Shown here one piece after another: positions 53,459-62,805 of a DNA stretch of 64,000 nt. A program made the position numbers and the translations under genes. Positions within the stretch are counted from its first letter, which is position 1. Each line of letters begins with the position of its first letter. The notes beneath the pieces were generated by a model. That model had not been told where the DNA came from. It ran no database searches and saw only the letters and a program-made list of their open reading frames with translations. The DNA is taken from assembly GCF_004526235.1 (NCBI RefSeq), contig NZ_CP038159.1, positions 1,922,001-1,986,000 on the forward strand. Reading direction: 5' to 3'. This DNA is from Sphingobacterium sp. CZ-2 (lineage in GTDB: Bacteria > Bacteroidota > Bacteroidia > Sphingobacteriales > Sphingobacteriaceae).

Positions 53459-54907
53459 ATGCTCTCTACCCAACAAAAAATACAGTTCAGTTCCTATTCA
53501 GGATTGTACGATATCATTGTCCCAAAAGACAATCTACTTCGCAAAATCAACGATCTTATCGATTTCAGTTTTATACATGACGAACTTTTGGAGAAGTATT
53601 GCCGGACCAATGGACGCAACGCTGAAAGTCCAATCAAGATGTTCAAATACCTTCTGTTAAAGACTATCTATACCGTTTCAGATGTCGATGTCGTTGATCG
53701 CTCCAGATATGATATGTCCTTTAAATATTTTCTTGAAATGGCTCCTGAGGAGGATGTGATCAATCCAAGTTCGCTCACTAAATTCCGTAAACTACGATTA
53801 AAGGACATGGATCTATTGAACCTGTTAATCAACAAGACCGTAACGATCGCTCTCGAAAAGGGTATTATAAAATCAAGGTCCATCATCGTAGACGCGACCC
53901 ATACCCATTCCAGATCTAACCCCTATTCAGCATTGGAAGTCCTCAAGGAGCGTTCCAAGCTGTTAAGGAAAGCGATATATCAGATAGATGAGGACTACAA
54001 AGGGCGTCTGCCACAAAAGAACGAGTCCAACGACCTGGACCAAGAACTTACCTACTGCAGGGAATTACAGAGAGTGCTGGATCAGGATCAATCCATCAGT
54101 GAAATACCGGCTGTAAAGGAAAAGCTGAACCTGTTGAAGGAAACCATCGAGGACACAAAGGAATACTATCTGCTCTCTAAGGACGATGAAGCCAGGCTTG
54201 GATATAAATCTGTAGACAGCAGTTTCTTTGGTTATAAAACACATTTGGCGATGACCGAGGAACGCATCATCACAGCAGCGGTCGTTACTACGGGCGAAAA
54301 AGGTGATGGTCCGGAACTGCCCCGGTTATTGGAGATCAGTAGGCAGAATGGAATGGAAGTGGATACTATAATAGGTGATGCTGCATATTCTGGAAAGGAC
54401 AACCTTCAACTGGCAAAAGAACAGAACATTGATATCATCGCTAAATTGAATCCAGCAGTTAGCCAGGGATGCAGGAAAGAAGGGGAACACTTCCACTTTA
54501 ACAAGGACGCAGGGATGTTTGTCTGTCCTGCAGGACATTTAGCCATCCGCAAGGCGCGTCAGGGAAAGAAGGGACAAGGTACAAATCAAACGCAGACATA
54601 TTACTTCGATGTCGAAAAATGTAAAGTCTGCCCTCTTAGAGAAGGATGTTACAAGGAAGGCTCAAAAACAAAGACCTATTCGATAACCATTAAATCCGAC
54701 CTCCATAAAGAGCAGATGGCTTTCCAGCAAACCGATCATTACCGGAGAAAGTCCAGGGAAAGATATAAGATTGAGGCCAAGAATAGTGAGCTCAAGAATG
54801 TCCATGGTTATGGCAGGGCCGATTCCTATGGTATCCATAACATGGAAATGCAGGGTGCAATGGCCATCTTTACGGTAAACTTGAAAAGAATCCTGAAATT
54901 GATCTAA
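53459..54907 (+). CDS. IS1182-family transposase
   Basis: A 482-residue DDE transposase. The N-terminal IS1182/DUF772 domain (FSFIHDELLEKYCRTNGRNA, PIKMFKYLLLKTIYTVSD) is followed by SIIVDATHTHSRS, GYKTHLAMTEERIITAAVV, and VDTIIGDAAYSGKDNLQ, and by a zinc-ribbon-like CKVCPLREGCYKEG near residue 395. The last catalytic acidic residue probably lies in RYKIEAKNSELKNVHGYG. The gene looks intact. Confidence 0.92.
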   Translation: MLSTQQKIQFSSYSGLYDIIVPKDNLLRKINDLIDFSFIHDELLEKYCRTNGRNAESPIKMFKYLLLKTIYTVSDVDVVDRSRYDMSFKYFLEMAPEEDVINPSSLTKFRKLRLKDMDLLNLLINKTVTIALEKGIIKSRSIIVDATHTHSRSNPYSALEVLKERSKLLRKAIYQIDEDYKGRLPQKNESNDLDQELTYCRELQRVLDQDQSISEIPAVKEKLNLLKETIEDTKEYYLLSKDDEARLGYKSVDSSFFGYKTHLAMTEERIITAAVVTTGEKGDGPELPRLLEISRQNGMEVDTIIGDAAYSGKDNLQLAKEQNIDIIAKLNPAVSQGCRKEGEHFHFNKDAGMFVCPAGHLAIRKARQGKKGQGTNQTQTYYFDVEKCKVCPLREGCYKEGSKTKTYSITIKSDLHKEQMAFQQTDHYRRKSRERYKIEAKNSELKNVHGYGRADSYGIHNMEMQGAMAIFTVNLKRILKLI

Positions 54908-55030
54908 AAAGGAAAGGTATTACCTCAAAAACAGGGCAATTGGGATACTAAAATCTCAAACAGCAAGCCTAGTCGGCTAAACCTTCAATAAGGCCATTAA
55001 AAAACACACTTTCAGAAATCCTTTAAACAA

Positions 55031-55068
55031 AAATGACCGAGTAAGGTAAATCCTGTACTCAGTCATTT
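55031..55068 (+). terminator. Terminator hairpin at the right end of the IS
   Basis: AAATGAC.GAGTA pairs with TACTC.GTCATTT around a twelve-base loop, about 120 bases after the transposase stop. Confidence 0.6.
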
Positions 55069-55116
55069 CTTTAAATCTCATTAAAAAGTTGAGACTTTTT
55101 CAGTGCCCTCGAAATC

Positions 55117-55135
55117 TCTAAGGATTTTTTTATTT
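55117..55135 (+). terminator. lipA terminator, right arm (displaced by IS)
   Basis: TCTAAGGATTTTTT at 55117-55130 plus further T residues completes the stem whose left arm is at 53331-53344. The two arms are now about 1770 bases apart. Confidence 0.75.
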
Positions 55136-55157
55136 TTAGGAAACTTACCAGCTCATC

Positions 55158-56015
55158 ATGAACCTGAAAAAATCTGTGCTTTCCATTGTAATACTCTTGT
55201 TCCTAAGTTTATCGCTTTCCAGTATACTTTATATCCTATTTCTATTTGGTTCCAGCGGGAATTGGCCGGTTTGGGCTATGATCATCTTTCCGGCTGTTGT
55301 TGCCTTATTTGTTATATTCATGGCAAGACAGCGGATTGGCAAGGGCTTGATCATCATAGGTGTCATGCTACCTATTCTGGTATCCCTATTATTTCAGCCA
55401 TTGGTAAAGAGCCTTAGATATAATTTTGGAGAAGTAAGGACCTTAAAGACCATTTACGATCTCAAACCTTATGATAAAGCATTGTTTCTGGATGCTGAAG
55501 ATTGGTATGTCGATAGGATGCAGGTGATACCGGTGTCGAGGGAAGTACCTTTAAGTGGATTGTTCAATTTTGGGAAGAAGAAAATTGAAGCCTTATTCCT
55601 TGTTCCGATTTTCCAAAAAGATGAACCTTACATGGCCTATGCGCGTGGATGGATGGCTTTCGATTACAGTAAAATGTTTGCTGCTGATGAAGTCAATGAA
55701 GAGTCTATAAATAAATTCCTTGAAAGTTCGCTTTCCCATTTTAAACGGCTGAACCTAAGACAATTCAGTTATTTGGAACGGATGCCCAGAAATAATGCGC
55801 AAGATCTGTTTTCCAAAATGAGCCAGACACACGAGTTTTATAAAAGTGGTTTTGGAAACATTTACCAAGGACAAGATGTAGATAGAGATTACCTATCTGC
55901 TTATTACCTTAAATTTTTCCTGTTCTCATTGCTGATCATCGGAATACCGGGAATCCTGATCATTCTTGCTGCATTATATTTAGTAGAGCGTTATTGGAAA
56001 AATCTTAGCGTTTAA
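55158..56015 (+). CDS. Hypothetical membrane protein
   Basis: A 285-residue protein with three N-terminal membrane segments (residues about 6-30, 37-55 and 62-80), a soluble domain of about 170 residues (KTIYDLKPYDKALFLDAEDW, ARGWMAFDYSKMF), and one C-terminal segment (LFSLLIIGIPGILIILAALY). No family recognised. The four-helix layout places the middle domain outside the cytoplasm if the N-terminus is inside. It ends in an 11-base tail-to-tail overlap with the amidohydrolase gene. Confidence 0.7.
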   Translation: MNLKKSVLSIVILLFLSLSLSSILYILFLFGSSGNWPVWAMIIFPAVVALFVIFMARQRIGKGLIIIGVMLPILVSLLFQPLVKSLRYNFGEVRTLKTIYDLKPYDKALFLDAEDWYVDRMQVIPVSREVPLSGLFNFGKKKIEALFLVPIFQKDEPYMAYARGWMAFDYSKMFAADEVNEESINKFLESSLSHFKRLNLRQFSYLERMPRNNAQDLFSKMSQTHEFYKSGFGNIYQGQDVDRDYLSAYYLKFFLFSLLIIGIPGILIILAALYLVERYWKNLSV

Positions 56016-57648
56016 AGACGGTCTCACCAGCAATTACGGTTCTCAAGGTTTTGATATCGCGAAGGGTTTCATTTTTTGCGGTCATGATATCCTCTTCAAG
56101 AATTACAAAATCGGCGTCTTTACCTTTTTCAATGCTTCCTCGTTTTCGTTCTTGAAAGCAGGAATAGGCAGCCCAAATGGTCATTCCGCGTAAGGCTTGT
56201 TCTCTACTGATGGCATTCTCCATTTGGAAGCCTCCATTTGGAAAACCGTTTTTATCCACTCTTGCAACAGCGGCATGGAAACCATAGAGTGGATTATAAT
56301 GTTCCACTGGAAAATCACTGCCCAATGCCAATAAACCATATTGATCCAACAACTGCTTGTAGGCATACGAAGTTTTTAGGCGCTCTTCCCCCAATCTTTC
56401 ACCTGCCCAGTACATATCTGAAGTAGCATGGGTTGGTTGGACAGATGGAATGATCTGAAAATCTTTGAATTTATGGAAATCATTAGGCTGGATGACCTGT
56501 GCATGTTCTATCCGCCAGCGACGTTCTTTTCCATCCTTTAAGTATTTGCCATAGCTATCCAAGATGATCCTATTGGCTGAATCACCGATAGCATGTGTAT
56601 TGACCTGGAAGTTGCTCCTTGCCAATCGTTGGATGAGATCATCAAAATCTTTTGGACTTTGTAGGAGAAAACCATTTGTTGGAGCATCATGATAAGCATG
56701 TATCAAACAAGCACCTCGTGATCCCAAAGCGCCATCGGCCATCAGCTTGAAAGATCTAACCGTTAATCGGTCGGATTCGAAAGTGCCGGCGCGCAGAAAT
56801 TCTTTCACACTTTCAGGAGTCGCCATCACCATGGCATAATCCCTTATCTGTAAAGAATCCTCATTATAAAAAACTTTTAAGGCATCGATCTGGCTTTCAT
56901 TAAGGCCAGCATCCACAATACTTGTCAAACCGACGGAAACCAATGAATCTTGAGCTCTTCTCAGCATTTTCAGCAATGCACTGTTCTGGTTTTTGGGGAT
57001 ATGCTTGCTTACCAATTGCATGGCATTATCTACCAAAATCCCATCGGGTAATCCTTCCTCATTCACCGAAATCAATCCGCCATCTACAAAATAAGCAGAA
57101 TCCAGGCTTGCAATTTCAAGTGCTTTTCCACTTGCCAATGCTGCATGGTAATCTACGCGGGTCAAATAGATTGGAAGATCTGGGAAATATTTGTCCAAGG
57201 AGTCCTTTACAGGGAAATTCTTATCCTCCCATAGGTTTTGGTCCCAACCATTACCAACAATCCATTTCTTATCCGGATTGGCAGCTATGTATGTTCTCAA
57301 ACGATCAAGGATTTCATTATAAGAGGCAGCTCCGACCAGATTGACCTCATCCATGGCCTCGGCCAGCATGAAGAAATGCCCATGGGCATCATAAAAGCCC
57401 GGATAGATGAACTTCCCTCCGGCATCAATTTTTTCTTTGGCTTCGTATTTATTCAACAGATCCTGGGAAGATCCTGTTTCAATGAACACACCGTTATTTA
57501 CGGCAAATGCCTCTATGGTCGTGAAGGCAGAATCGACCGTATATACCTTAGCATTGTAAACAATAAGATCGATTTGCTTATTGGTCGTACAACCGAATAA
57601 ACAACCTAATAGTAAAAAGAAGAAAAGTTTGGTAATGCTCTTGTTCAT
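56005..57648 (-). CDS. YtcJ-like amidohydrolase lipoprotein
   Basis: A 547-residue metal-dependent hydrolase of the amidohydrolase-3 group. It begins with a lipobox (LLLGCLFGCTTNKQ, cysteine near residue 20), unusual compared with cytoplasmic YtcJ and placing it in the periplasm. Metal-site blocks are GFYDAHGHFFMLAEAMDEVN, the helix FQVNTHAIGDSANR, RRWRIEHAQVI, and LALGSDFPVEHYNPLYGF. Substrate unknown. It probably shares no operon with the bacilliredoxin gene upstream, since a long hairpin lies between them. Confidence 0.85.
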   Translation of the reverse strand: MNKSITKLFFFLLLGCLFGCTTNKQIDLIVYNAKVYTVDSAFTTIEAFAVNNGVFIETGSSQDLLNKYEAKEKIDAGGKFIYPGFYDAHGHFFMLAEAMDEVNLVGAASYNEILDRLRTYIAANPDKKWIVGNGWDQNLWEDKNFPVKDSLDKYFPDLPIYLTRVDYHAALASGKALEIASLDSAYFVDGGLISVNEEGLPDGILVDNAMQLVSKHIPKNQNSALLKMLRRAQDSLVSVGLTSIVDAGLNESQIDALKVFYNEDSLQIRDYAMVMATPESVKEFLRAGTFESDRLTVRSFKLMADGALGSRGACLIHAYHDAPTNGFLLQSPKDFDDLIQRLARSNFQVNTHAIGDSANRIILDSYGKYLKDGKERRWRIEHAQVIQPNDFHKFKDFQIIPSVQPTHATSDMYWAGERLGEERLKTSYAYKQLLDQYGLLALGSDFPVEHYNPLYGFHAAVARVDKNGFPNGGFQMENAISREQALRGMTIWAAYSCFQERKRGSIEKGKDADFVILEEDIMTAKNETLRDIKTLRTVIAGETVFKR

Positions 57649-57706
57649 TATTTAGGAAGCCTTATGAACAAATGTACTAAGAAATTGCTGAAATTTCTAT
57701 AGAACA

Positions 57707-57742
57707 GAAAAAGCTTCTTTTCCTAAAAAAAGAAGCTTTTTC
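57707..57742 (-). terminator. Terminator-like hairpin after the bacilliredoxin gene
   Basis: A perfect 15-base stem (GAAAAAGCTTCTTTT and its inverse) with a six-base loop, 29 bases past the bacilliredoxin stop. There is no long T tract after it on the minus strand, but the arm itself is T-rich. Confidence 0.55.
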
Positions 57743-57770
57743 GAATTCAAAAATCAAAATACAATGATTG

Positions 57771-58181
57771 TTAGCAGTACTCATCGAATGCAGCAACTAA
57801 GTTGTCTGCAATCATTTGAGCCGGACGGCCTTCAATCATATGTCTTTCTATCATGTGTACCAATTGACCATCTTTGAACAATGCCATTGCAGGTGAAGAT
57901 GGAGGGTAAGGTAACATATATTGACGTGCTTTATCAACAGCGTCTTTTTCCATTCCTGCAAATACAGTTACTAATTTGTCAGGATGTTTTTCGTTTTTAA
58001 CGGCAGCTTTAGCCGCTGGGCGAGCATTTGCTGCCGCACAACCACATACTGAATTGACCACTACGAATACTGTTCCCTTGGTTGGGATGGCAGCATCAAC
58101 TTCCTCAACTGATTTTAATTCTTCGAAACCAGCATCAACTAATTCTTGACGCATTGGTGCTACTAAATATTCTGGATACAT
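57771..58181 (-). CDS. Bacilliredoxin (BrxA/BrxB family)
   Basis: A 136-residue thioredoxin-fold protein that removes bacillithiol or similar thiols from oxidised proteins in Firmicutes. The CGC active site is in NSVCGCAAANARPAA near residue 50, with LPYPPSSPAMALFKDGQLVH later. It ends DEYC, an extra C-terminal cysteine. The start MYPEYLVAPMRQELV is conserved in the family, so ATG 58181 is chosen over the ATG-like start at 58235. Confidence 0.9.
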   Translation of the reverse strand: MYPEYLVAPMRQELVDAGFEELKSVEEVDAAIPTKGTVFVVVNSVCGCAAANARPAAKAAVKNEKHPDKLVTVFAGMEKDAVDKARQYMLPYPPSSPAMALFKDGQLVHMIERHMIEGRPAQMIADNLVAAFDEYC

Positions 58182-58285
58182 ACTATTTCCTTTTTTGTTT
58201 AATGCAAATATAAGTTGAAAAGCCGCCCAAACCAAGTTTATATCCTCAAGATAATGTCAATTTATCTCGAATAACAACATGAAAT

Positions 58286-58316
58286 TTTGAATTGATTTGG
58301 TTATCAAGTAATTTTG
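58286..58316 (+). promoter_or_regulatory. Promoter of ahcY (TTTG-N19-TAATTTTG)
   Basis: TTTG at 58286-58289 and TAATTTTG at 58309-58316 with a 19-base spacer, 26 bases before the ATG. I see no SAH or SAM riboswitch in the short leader. Confidence 0.65.
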
Positions 58317-58342
58317 TGGCTCTAAAACTAAAAAGAATACAT

Positions 58343-59659
58343 ATGTCATCATTAGAAACTACCTATGTTCCTTACAAAGTAAAAGATATCTCTTTAGCAG
58401 AGTGGGGCCGTAAAGAAATAGAGTTAGCAGAAGCGGAAATGCCTGGATTAATGTCCTTGCGTGCGGAATTTGGAGCGTCTAAACCTTTAAAAGGAGCCCG
58501 TATTGCAGGATGTTTGCACATGACCATTCAAACTGCCGTATTGATTGAAACCCTTGTGGAATTAGGTGCAGATGTTTCTTGGTCATCATGTAACATCTTT
58601 TCTACGCAAGATCATGCCGCTGCTGCAATTGCCGCTGCTGGTATTCCGGTTTATGCTTGGAAAGGGATGAACGAAGAGGAATTCAACTGGTGTATCGAAC
58701 AAACGTTATTCTTCGGCGAAGATCGCCAGCCATTGAACATGATCCTGGACGATGGTGGAGATTTAACCAATATGGTATTTGATCAATTCCCAGAATTGAT
58801 TGATGGTATCAAAGGTTTATCTGAAGAAACAACTACTGGAGTTCACCGTTTATACGAACGTATGAAAAACGGAACCTTGCATTTACCGGCAATCAACGTG
58901 AATGATTCGGTTACTAAATCCAAGTTTGACAACAAATATGGCTGTCGTGAATCATTGGTTGATGCGATCCGTCGTGCTACCGATTTGATGTTGGCAGGTA
59001 AGGTTGCGGTTGTTGCGGGCTATGGTGATGTAGGTAAGGGTTCTGCAGAATCTTTACGTTCAGCTGGTGTTCGTGTAATTGTTACTGAAATCGATCCAAT
59101 CTGTGCATTACAAGCAGCAATGGAAGGATTTGAAGTGAAGAAAATGGCGGATGCGATTGTGGAAGCAAATATCGTAGTTACCACAACAGGTAATAAGGAT
59201 ATCGTTCGTCCTGAGCACTTCAAAGCGATGAAAGATAAAACAGTAGTTTGTAACATCGGACACTTCGACAATGAAATCGATGTGGCTTGGTTGAACGACA
59301 ATTACGGCGATTCTAAGATCGAGATCAAACCTCAGGTTGATAAATATACCATCGATGGTAAAGATATTATCTTATTGGCTGAAGGTCGTTTGGTAAACCT
59401 AGGTTGTGCAACAGGACACCCCTCTTTTGTGATGTCTAATTCCTTCACAAACCAAACATTGGCACAATTAGAACTTTGGACCAATACAGATAAATACGAA
59501 AAACAAGTTTATACACTTCCAAAACACCTGGATGAGAAAGTAGCACGTTTGCACTTAGCGCATATCGGTGTTGAACTGGAAGAATTAACAGCAGAACAGG
59601 CTGAATATATCGGTGTAACCGTGGAAGGCCCATACAAGCCAGAAGCTTACAGGTATTAA
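58343..59659 (+). CDS. ahcY: Adenosylhomocysteinase
   Basis: A 438-residue NAD-dependent enzyme that splits S-adenosylhomocysteine into adenosine and homocysteine, relieving product inhibition of methyltransferases. The blocks [57 protein letters not shown] and [16 protein letters not shown] (NAD site near residue 223) and the C-terminal [10 protein letters not shown] are all standard. The start is set at ATG 58343 ([15 protein letters not shown]); the upstream frame overlaps the promoter. Confidence 0.96.
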   Translation: MSSLETTYVPYKVKDISLAEWGRKEIELAEAEMPGLMSLRAEFGASKPLKGARIAGCLHMTIQTAVLIETLVELGADVSWSSCNIFSTQDHAAAAIAAAGIPVYAWKGMNEEEFNWCIEQTLFFGEDRQPLNMILDDGGDLTNMVFDQFPELIDGIKGLSEETTTGVHRLYERMKNGTLHLPAINVNDSVTKSKFDNKYGCRESLVDAIRRATDLMLAGKVAVVAGYGDVGKGSAESLRSAGVRVIVTEIDPICALQAAMEGFEVKKMADAIVEANIVVTTTGNKDIVRPEHFKAMKDKTVVCNIGHFDNEIDVAWLNDNYGDSKIEIKPQVDKYTIDGKDIILLAEGRLVNLGCATGHPSFVMSNSFTNQTLAQLELWTNTDKYEKQVYTLPKHLDEKVARLHLAHIGVELEELTAEQAEYIGVTVEGPYKPEAYRY

Positions 59660-59681
59660 TCTTTCAATAAATGATTTCATG

Positions 59682-59714
59682 AAAGGGTGTCAAGTAATTG
59701 ACACCCTTTTTTAA
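59682..59714 (+). terminator. Terminator of ahcY
   Basis: AAAGGGTGTC pairs with GACACCCTTT around an eight-base loop, followed by more T residues. Confidence 0.85.
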
Positions 59715-59726
59715 AGATTTATCATC

Positions 59727-60191
59727 ATGAAAAAGGGAAAATTACTATTAATTGTACCGTTTGTATTATTATTACAATCATGTAGTTTTTCCTGGCCTAT
59801 TTATATCATTAATTTTTTCGACGAACCAATACGTATTATCATTTTAAAAGATTCGGTAGAATATAGTAGTAAATGGACTTTAGATTATTTACCTGTTACT
59901 GAATTAGCTGAAGGTTATTCTGAACTATCGTTTCATCAAAAAGGAATAAAACTTGAGGTTTTGGAAATAAATAAAGAAGAATTAAGTATTGTACTTCCTC
60001 CAAAAAGTACCAGTAGGATAGTTATTGGGCATAATTGTTTCCCCAATGATCTTGGTCGGATCAGAATTTCAAAGGGGAACAAAACAAGAGAATTAAACAA
60101 AAGTGAGTATATGGCTCTCCTCAAAAGAGAGCATTTATTATTGTTTTGGACCAGAAAAAAGTTTATTCATATTCAGAAAGATTTCTTTTAA
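59727..60191 (+). CDS. Hypothetical small lipoprotein
   Basis: A 154-residue protein with lipobox LLLQSCSFSWP (cysteine near residue 19) and a mostly beta-rich remainder (KSTSRIVIGHNCFPNDLGRI). No family recognised. A+T-rich compared with ahcY. The last 29 bases overlap the 3' end of the nadR-like gene on the opposite strand. Confidence 0.6.
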   Translation: MKKGKLLLIVPFVLLLQSCSFSWPIYIINFFDEPIRIIILKDSVEYSSKWTLDYLPVTELAEGYSELSFHQKGIKLEVLEINKEELSIVLPPKSTSRIVIGHNCFPNDLGRIRISKGNKTRELNKSEYMALLKREHLLLFWTRKKFIHIQKDFF

Positions 60192-60729
60192 CCGCTTCCA
60201 AACCATTTTGCAAACGTTGCTCTCCAAGGCCAGAAATCAATTCATAGTTCGCATTCAAGGCCTTTAATTCCTTTTTCCATACGTCAAGGAAATGCTCTCT
60301 TTGCTCTGGGAAATCCCGTAAGGGATCATCCTCCCAAGGCAGATCGATATCCATCAACAGGAAAAAATCATATTGCCGCACAGCGATCTCATCCGTCACT
60401 TCCGCAGGAGTCGACCCAAACAAATGGTCACACCAGATTTTTACGGTCAAAATGGTCGTATCACAGACCAAGATCTCTGGACTCCGGTTCAGAAAAGCTT
60501 CCTCTAAAGCCACTTGTCCATAAAACATATTGACCTCATCTTGCAGCGTATAGGCCCGATTTAGATTCTTGCAATAAAAGCGTGCATATTCCGGAACACA
60601 TAAAGTATGCAGCTTTTCCGCCAAATAATTAGCCATAGTGGATTTTCCGGTGGACTCAGGCCCAACAACAGCTATTTTTAGGGTTTTACTTTCGTTTCCT
60701 TGCATGTAGGCAATCTCTTTTTCTTGCAT
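60163..60729 (-). CDS. NadR-like ATPase / ribosylnicotinamide kinase
   Basis: A protein of about 188 residues from ATG 60729 (an ATG eight codons later is also possible). P-loop AVVGPESTGKSTMANYLA, then VPEYARFYCKNLNRAY and ILVCDTTILTVKIWCDHLFG, match the kinase domain of NadR (PF13521), which phosphorylates nicotinamide riboside to NMN. The N-terminal repressor and adenylyltransferase domains of enterobacterial NadR are absent. Its gene starts 10 bases after the pnuC stop, so import and phosphorylation of the vitamin are coupled. Confidence 0.85.
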   Translation of the reverse strand: MQEKEIAYMQGNESKTLKIAVVGPESTGKSTMANYLAEKLHTLCVPEYARFYCKNLNRAYTLQDEVNMFYGQVALEEAFLNRSPEILVCDTTILTVKIWCDHLFGSTPAEVTDEIAVRQYDFFLLMDIDLPWEDDPLRDFPEQREHFLDVWKKELKALNANYELISGLGEQRLQNGLEAVKRNLSEYE

Positions 60730-60739
60730 GAAGGCAATA

Positions 60740-61342
60740 TTACTGAAAATTCTGATAGGTTTTCCGCCAATCCCGATATCCATTCCAGGCAATAATGGCG
60801 AAAGCGAAATACAGCACCGCCGTCAACAATAAATCTTTGTGGTAATATAAGGGAATATAGCAGATGTCTACAAACACCCAGATCAGCCAATTCTGTAACA
60901 CCTTCCTGGTCATTAAAAATTGGGCAACAAAACTGGTTGCCGTACAGAAACCATCGGCATAGGGCACATCAGAATTCGTCCAATGATCTAAAGCGAAACC
61001 CAATAATAACGACAGAACAGCAATAACTGCTATGGTCATCATCATTTGCTTGCTATTGAAGGAACTTATCGGTTTCTCATCCGAATGCGCTCTCTTGTTC
61101 CAATAATACCAACCGTAAATGGCCGTTCCAAGAAAATAAATTTGCAAAACAGAATCCCCATAAAGCTTACTATGGTAGAATATATAAAAATAGGTCAAAA
61201 CAGAGATGATACTGATTGGCCAGTTCCAGATATTTTGTTTGGCTGCTAGGTATACACAGAGGAAACCGGAGAGGGTAGCTATCCACTCCAGCAGACTTGT
61301 TGCTAGAAATTGTTGGAAAAGTTGAGAGAGTAAATCCTGCAT
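60740..61342 (-). CDS. pnuC: Nicotinamide riboside transporter PnuC
   Basis: A 200-residue membrane protein with about seven helices, of the PnuC family. WIATLSGFLCVYLAAKQNIWNWP near the N-terminus, YGWYYWNKRAHSDEKPI in the middle, and LIWVFVDICYIPLYYHKDL near the C-terminus are typical (the W..D..Y..K motif). The nadR-like kinase gene downstream on the same strand indicates nicotinamide riboside as substrate rather than thiamine. Confidence 0.9.
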   Translation of the reverse strand: MQDLLSQLFQQFLATSLLEWIATLSGFLCVYLAAKQNIWNWPISIISVLTYFYIFYHSKLYGDSVLQIYFLGTAIYGWYYWNKRAHSDEKPISSFNSKQMMMTIAVIAVLSLLLGFALDHWTNSDVPYADGFCTATSFVAQFLMTRKVLQNWLIWVFVDICYIPLYYHKDLLLTAVLYFAFAIIAWNGYRDWRKTYQNFQ

Positions 61343-61458
61343 TCTTCAATTATTTCGATAATTAAAGATAGCATTTATTACCTAAGAAAAGCCTCTAAGC
61401 CATATTTTCATCAAGCTGTAAACATCTACATCAAGCTGTAAAAAAGGCCTAAACAAGT

Positions 61459-61932
61459 CTACTGAACGAGTTTGTTCGCGCAGTTGGTGCTTGCAAAAGA
61501 CTCTGGTTTTGCCTTAAAAATAAAACCCATCCCCAGGATGTAGCCCATGGCTTCCTTAAGTGCGGTGTTGGATTGAAAATTGGGGTTTGTATTGATGTCG
61601 GCATGTACCTCTAGATCGATGTGGTATTGCTCTAGAAGCGGACAAAGTTCATAGGCTGTTTCGATCGAATGCTGAACTTCTAAAAGCATTCGCTCCTTAA
61701 TGGACATGTTGTGGTTCTTGCGGTCTTTTCTGATGAACATGAAGCCACCACGGTGCTCCCGTAGAAAGACGATGACGGTAGCAAACTCAACAGTTCCACG
61801 TTTGACCTGGGAATCGGTTCCGATGTAGACCTTGAGTTTATTTCCGGCTTGGTTCTCCCGGACGATTGTTTCCTCAACTGCGGACCATATGGGTAATTTT
61901 AATGTCTCGCCATTGTATTTTTGCCATTCCAT
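61459..61932 (-). CDS. RNase H-like protein of the YkuK/DUF458 family
   Basis: A 157-residue protein. KVYIGTDSQVKRGTVEFATVI-type residues form the first RNase H-like strand pair with its conserved aspartate, and YHIDLEVHADINTNPNFQSN carries later acidic positions. It ends with AMGYILGMGFIFKAKPESFA, typical of the DUF458 family named after Bacillus YkuK. Biochemical role unknown. Confidence 0.8.
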   Translation of the reverse strand: MEWQKYNGETLKLPIWSAVEETIVRENQAGNKLKVYIGTDSQVKRGTVEFATVIVFLREHRGGFMFIRKDRKNHNMSIKERMLLEVQHSIETAYELCPLLEQYHIDLEVHADINTNPNFQSNTALKEAMGYILGMGFIFKAKPESFASTNCANKLVQ

Positions 61933-62042
61933 ATTGCGAAGATTTGTTTATTAAATTTACTGATATCTTATTCATTATCTTTTAATTGTGTATTAAGTAA
62001 TTGCTAATTGTTTATTTGTTAATCTGGTCAACCGAGGCTTTA

Positions 62043-62687
62043 CTATTCCTTGTTTCCGTAAGCCAGGTCACCTGCATCACCCAATCCAGGAACGATGTAG
62101 GATTTGGAGGTTAATTCCTTATCCACTTCACCCACCCAGATCTGTGCTTCAGGTAAAAAAGCCTGCACATGCTGTAGCCCTTCTTCCGAGGCAATAACAG
62201 TGGCTATATGGAGTTCTCTGATGTTATAATCGCTCAATAGATCCTTACAACATAACACCAGACTACGTCCTGTTGCCAACATCGGGTCAGCCACAATAAC
62301 GATCTTATCATCCAAATTCGGGGTGTTTTGGTATTTCTTATGAATCTCAAATTCCCCGCTTTTCTTGGTATGCCGGAAGGCGGCGATAAAGGCGCTATCC
62401 GCACGGTCGAAGTAATTTAAAAAGCCTTGATGAAAAGGTAGGCCTGCTCGGATTATGGTCGTAATCACCGGTTGGTTGCTCATCAGGTGTGTATTGGCAG
62501 CTCCCAAGGGTGTTTCCACTTCGGTAGCTTTATATTCGAAAGACTTACTGATCTCATAGGCCATGATTTCGCCAATGCGTTCCAGATTTCTTCGAAAACG
62601 CATCCTATCCTGTTGAATCCTTACATCTCTCAGTTCTGCCAAAAAATGATTGGCAATCGTGTTCTGTTTTGTTAAAATCGTTACCAT
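62043..62687 (-). CDS. upp: Uracil phosphoribosyltransferase
   Basis: A 214-residue salvage enzyme that makes UMP from uracil and PRPP. Visible: TIIRAGLPFHQGFLNYFDRA, the PRPP loop IVADPMLATGRSLV near residue 135, and the C-terminal PGLGDAGDLAYG that contacts uracil. The start is ATG 62687 (MVTILTKQNTIANHFLAELR); a much longer upstream frame overlaps the uvrB start and is not homologous. Divergent from uvrB. Confidence 0.9.
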   Translation of the reverse strand: MVTILTKQNTIANHFLAELRDVRIQQDRMRFRRNLERIGEIMAYEISKSFEYKATEVETPLGAANTHLMSNQPVITTIIRAGLPFHQGFLNYFDRADSAFIAAFRHTKKSGEFEIHKKYQNTPNLDDKIVIVADPMLATGRSLVLCCKDLLSDYNIRELHIATVIASEEGLQHVQAFLPEAQIWVGEVDKELTSKSYIVPGLGDAGDLAYGNKE

Positions 62688-62805
62688 GACAAAAAGTCTT
62701 CTTATCCTCCAAAATACTAATAAATATTGGTATTTAACCGATGAATAGCTAGATAGTTTTGATAGGGAATAATATTTGATAACTTTAAAGAGTGAAAGGC
62801 ATGCT

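Larger units (their letters stand above)
53350..55110 (+). mobile_element. IS1182-like insertion sequence, complete
   Basis: The element spans 1761 bases with inverted ends GTAGGGCACTGAAAAAGTC on the left and GAGGGCACTGAAAAAGTC (inverse) on the right. It is flanked by a 7-base direct repeat GAAATCT at 53343-53349 and 55111-55117. It carries one transposase gene and terminator-like hairpins at both ends. It is inserted in the lipA terminator hairpin. Confidence 0.88.

Noticed and set aside
58190..58342. SAH or SAM riboswitch upstream of ahcY
   Set aside because: The leader after the promoter is only about 20-25 bases and shows no riboswitch-like stems.
61409..61442. Two direct copies of CATCAAGCTGTAAA about 20 bases apart
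   Set aside because: Too short and only two copies; not enough to call an element or CRISPR-like array.
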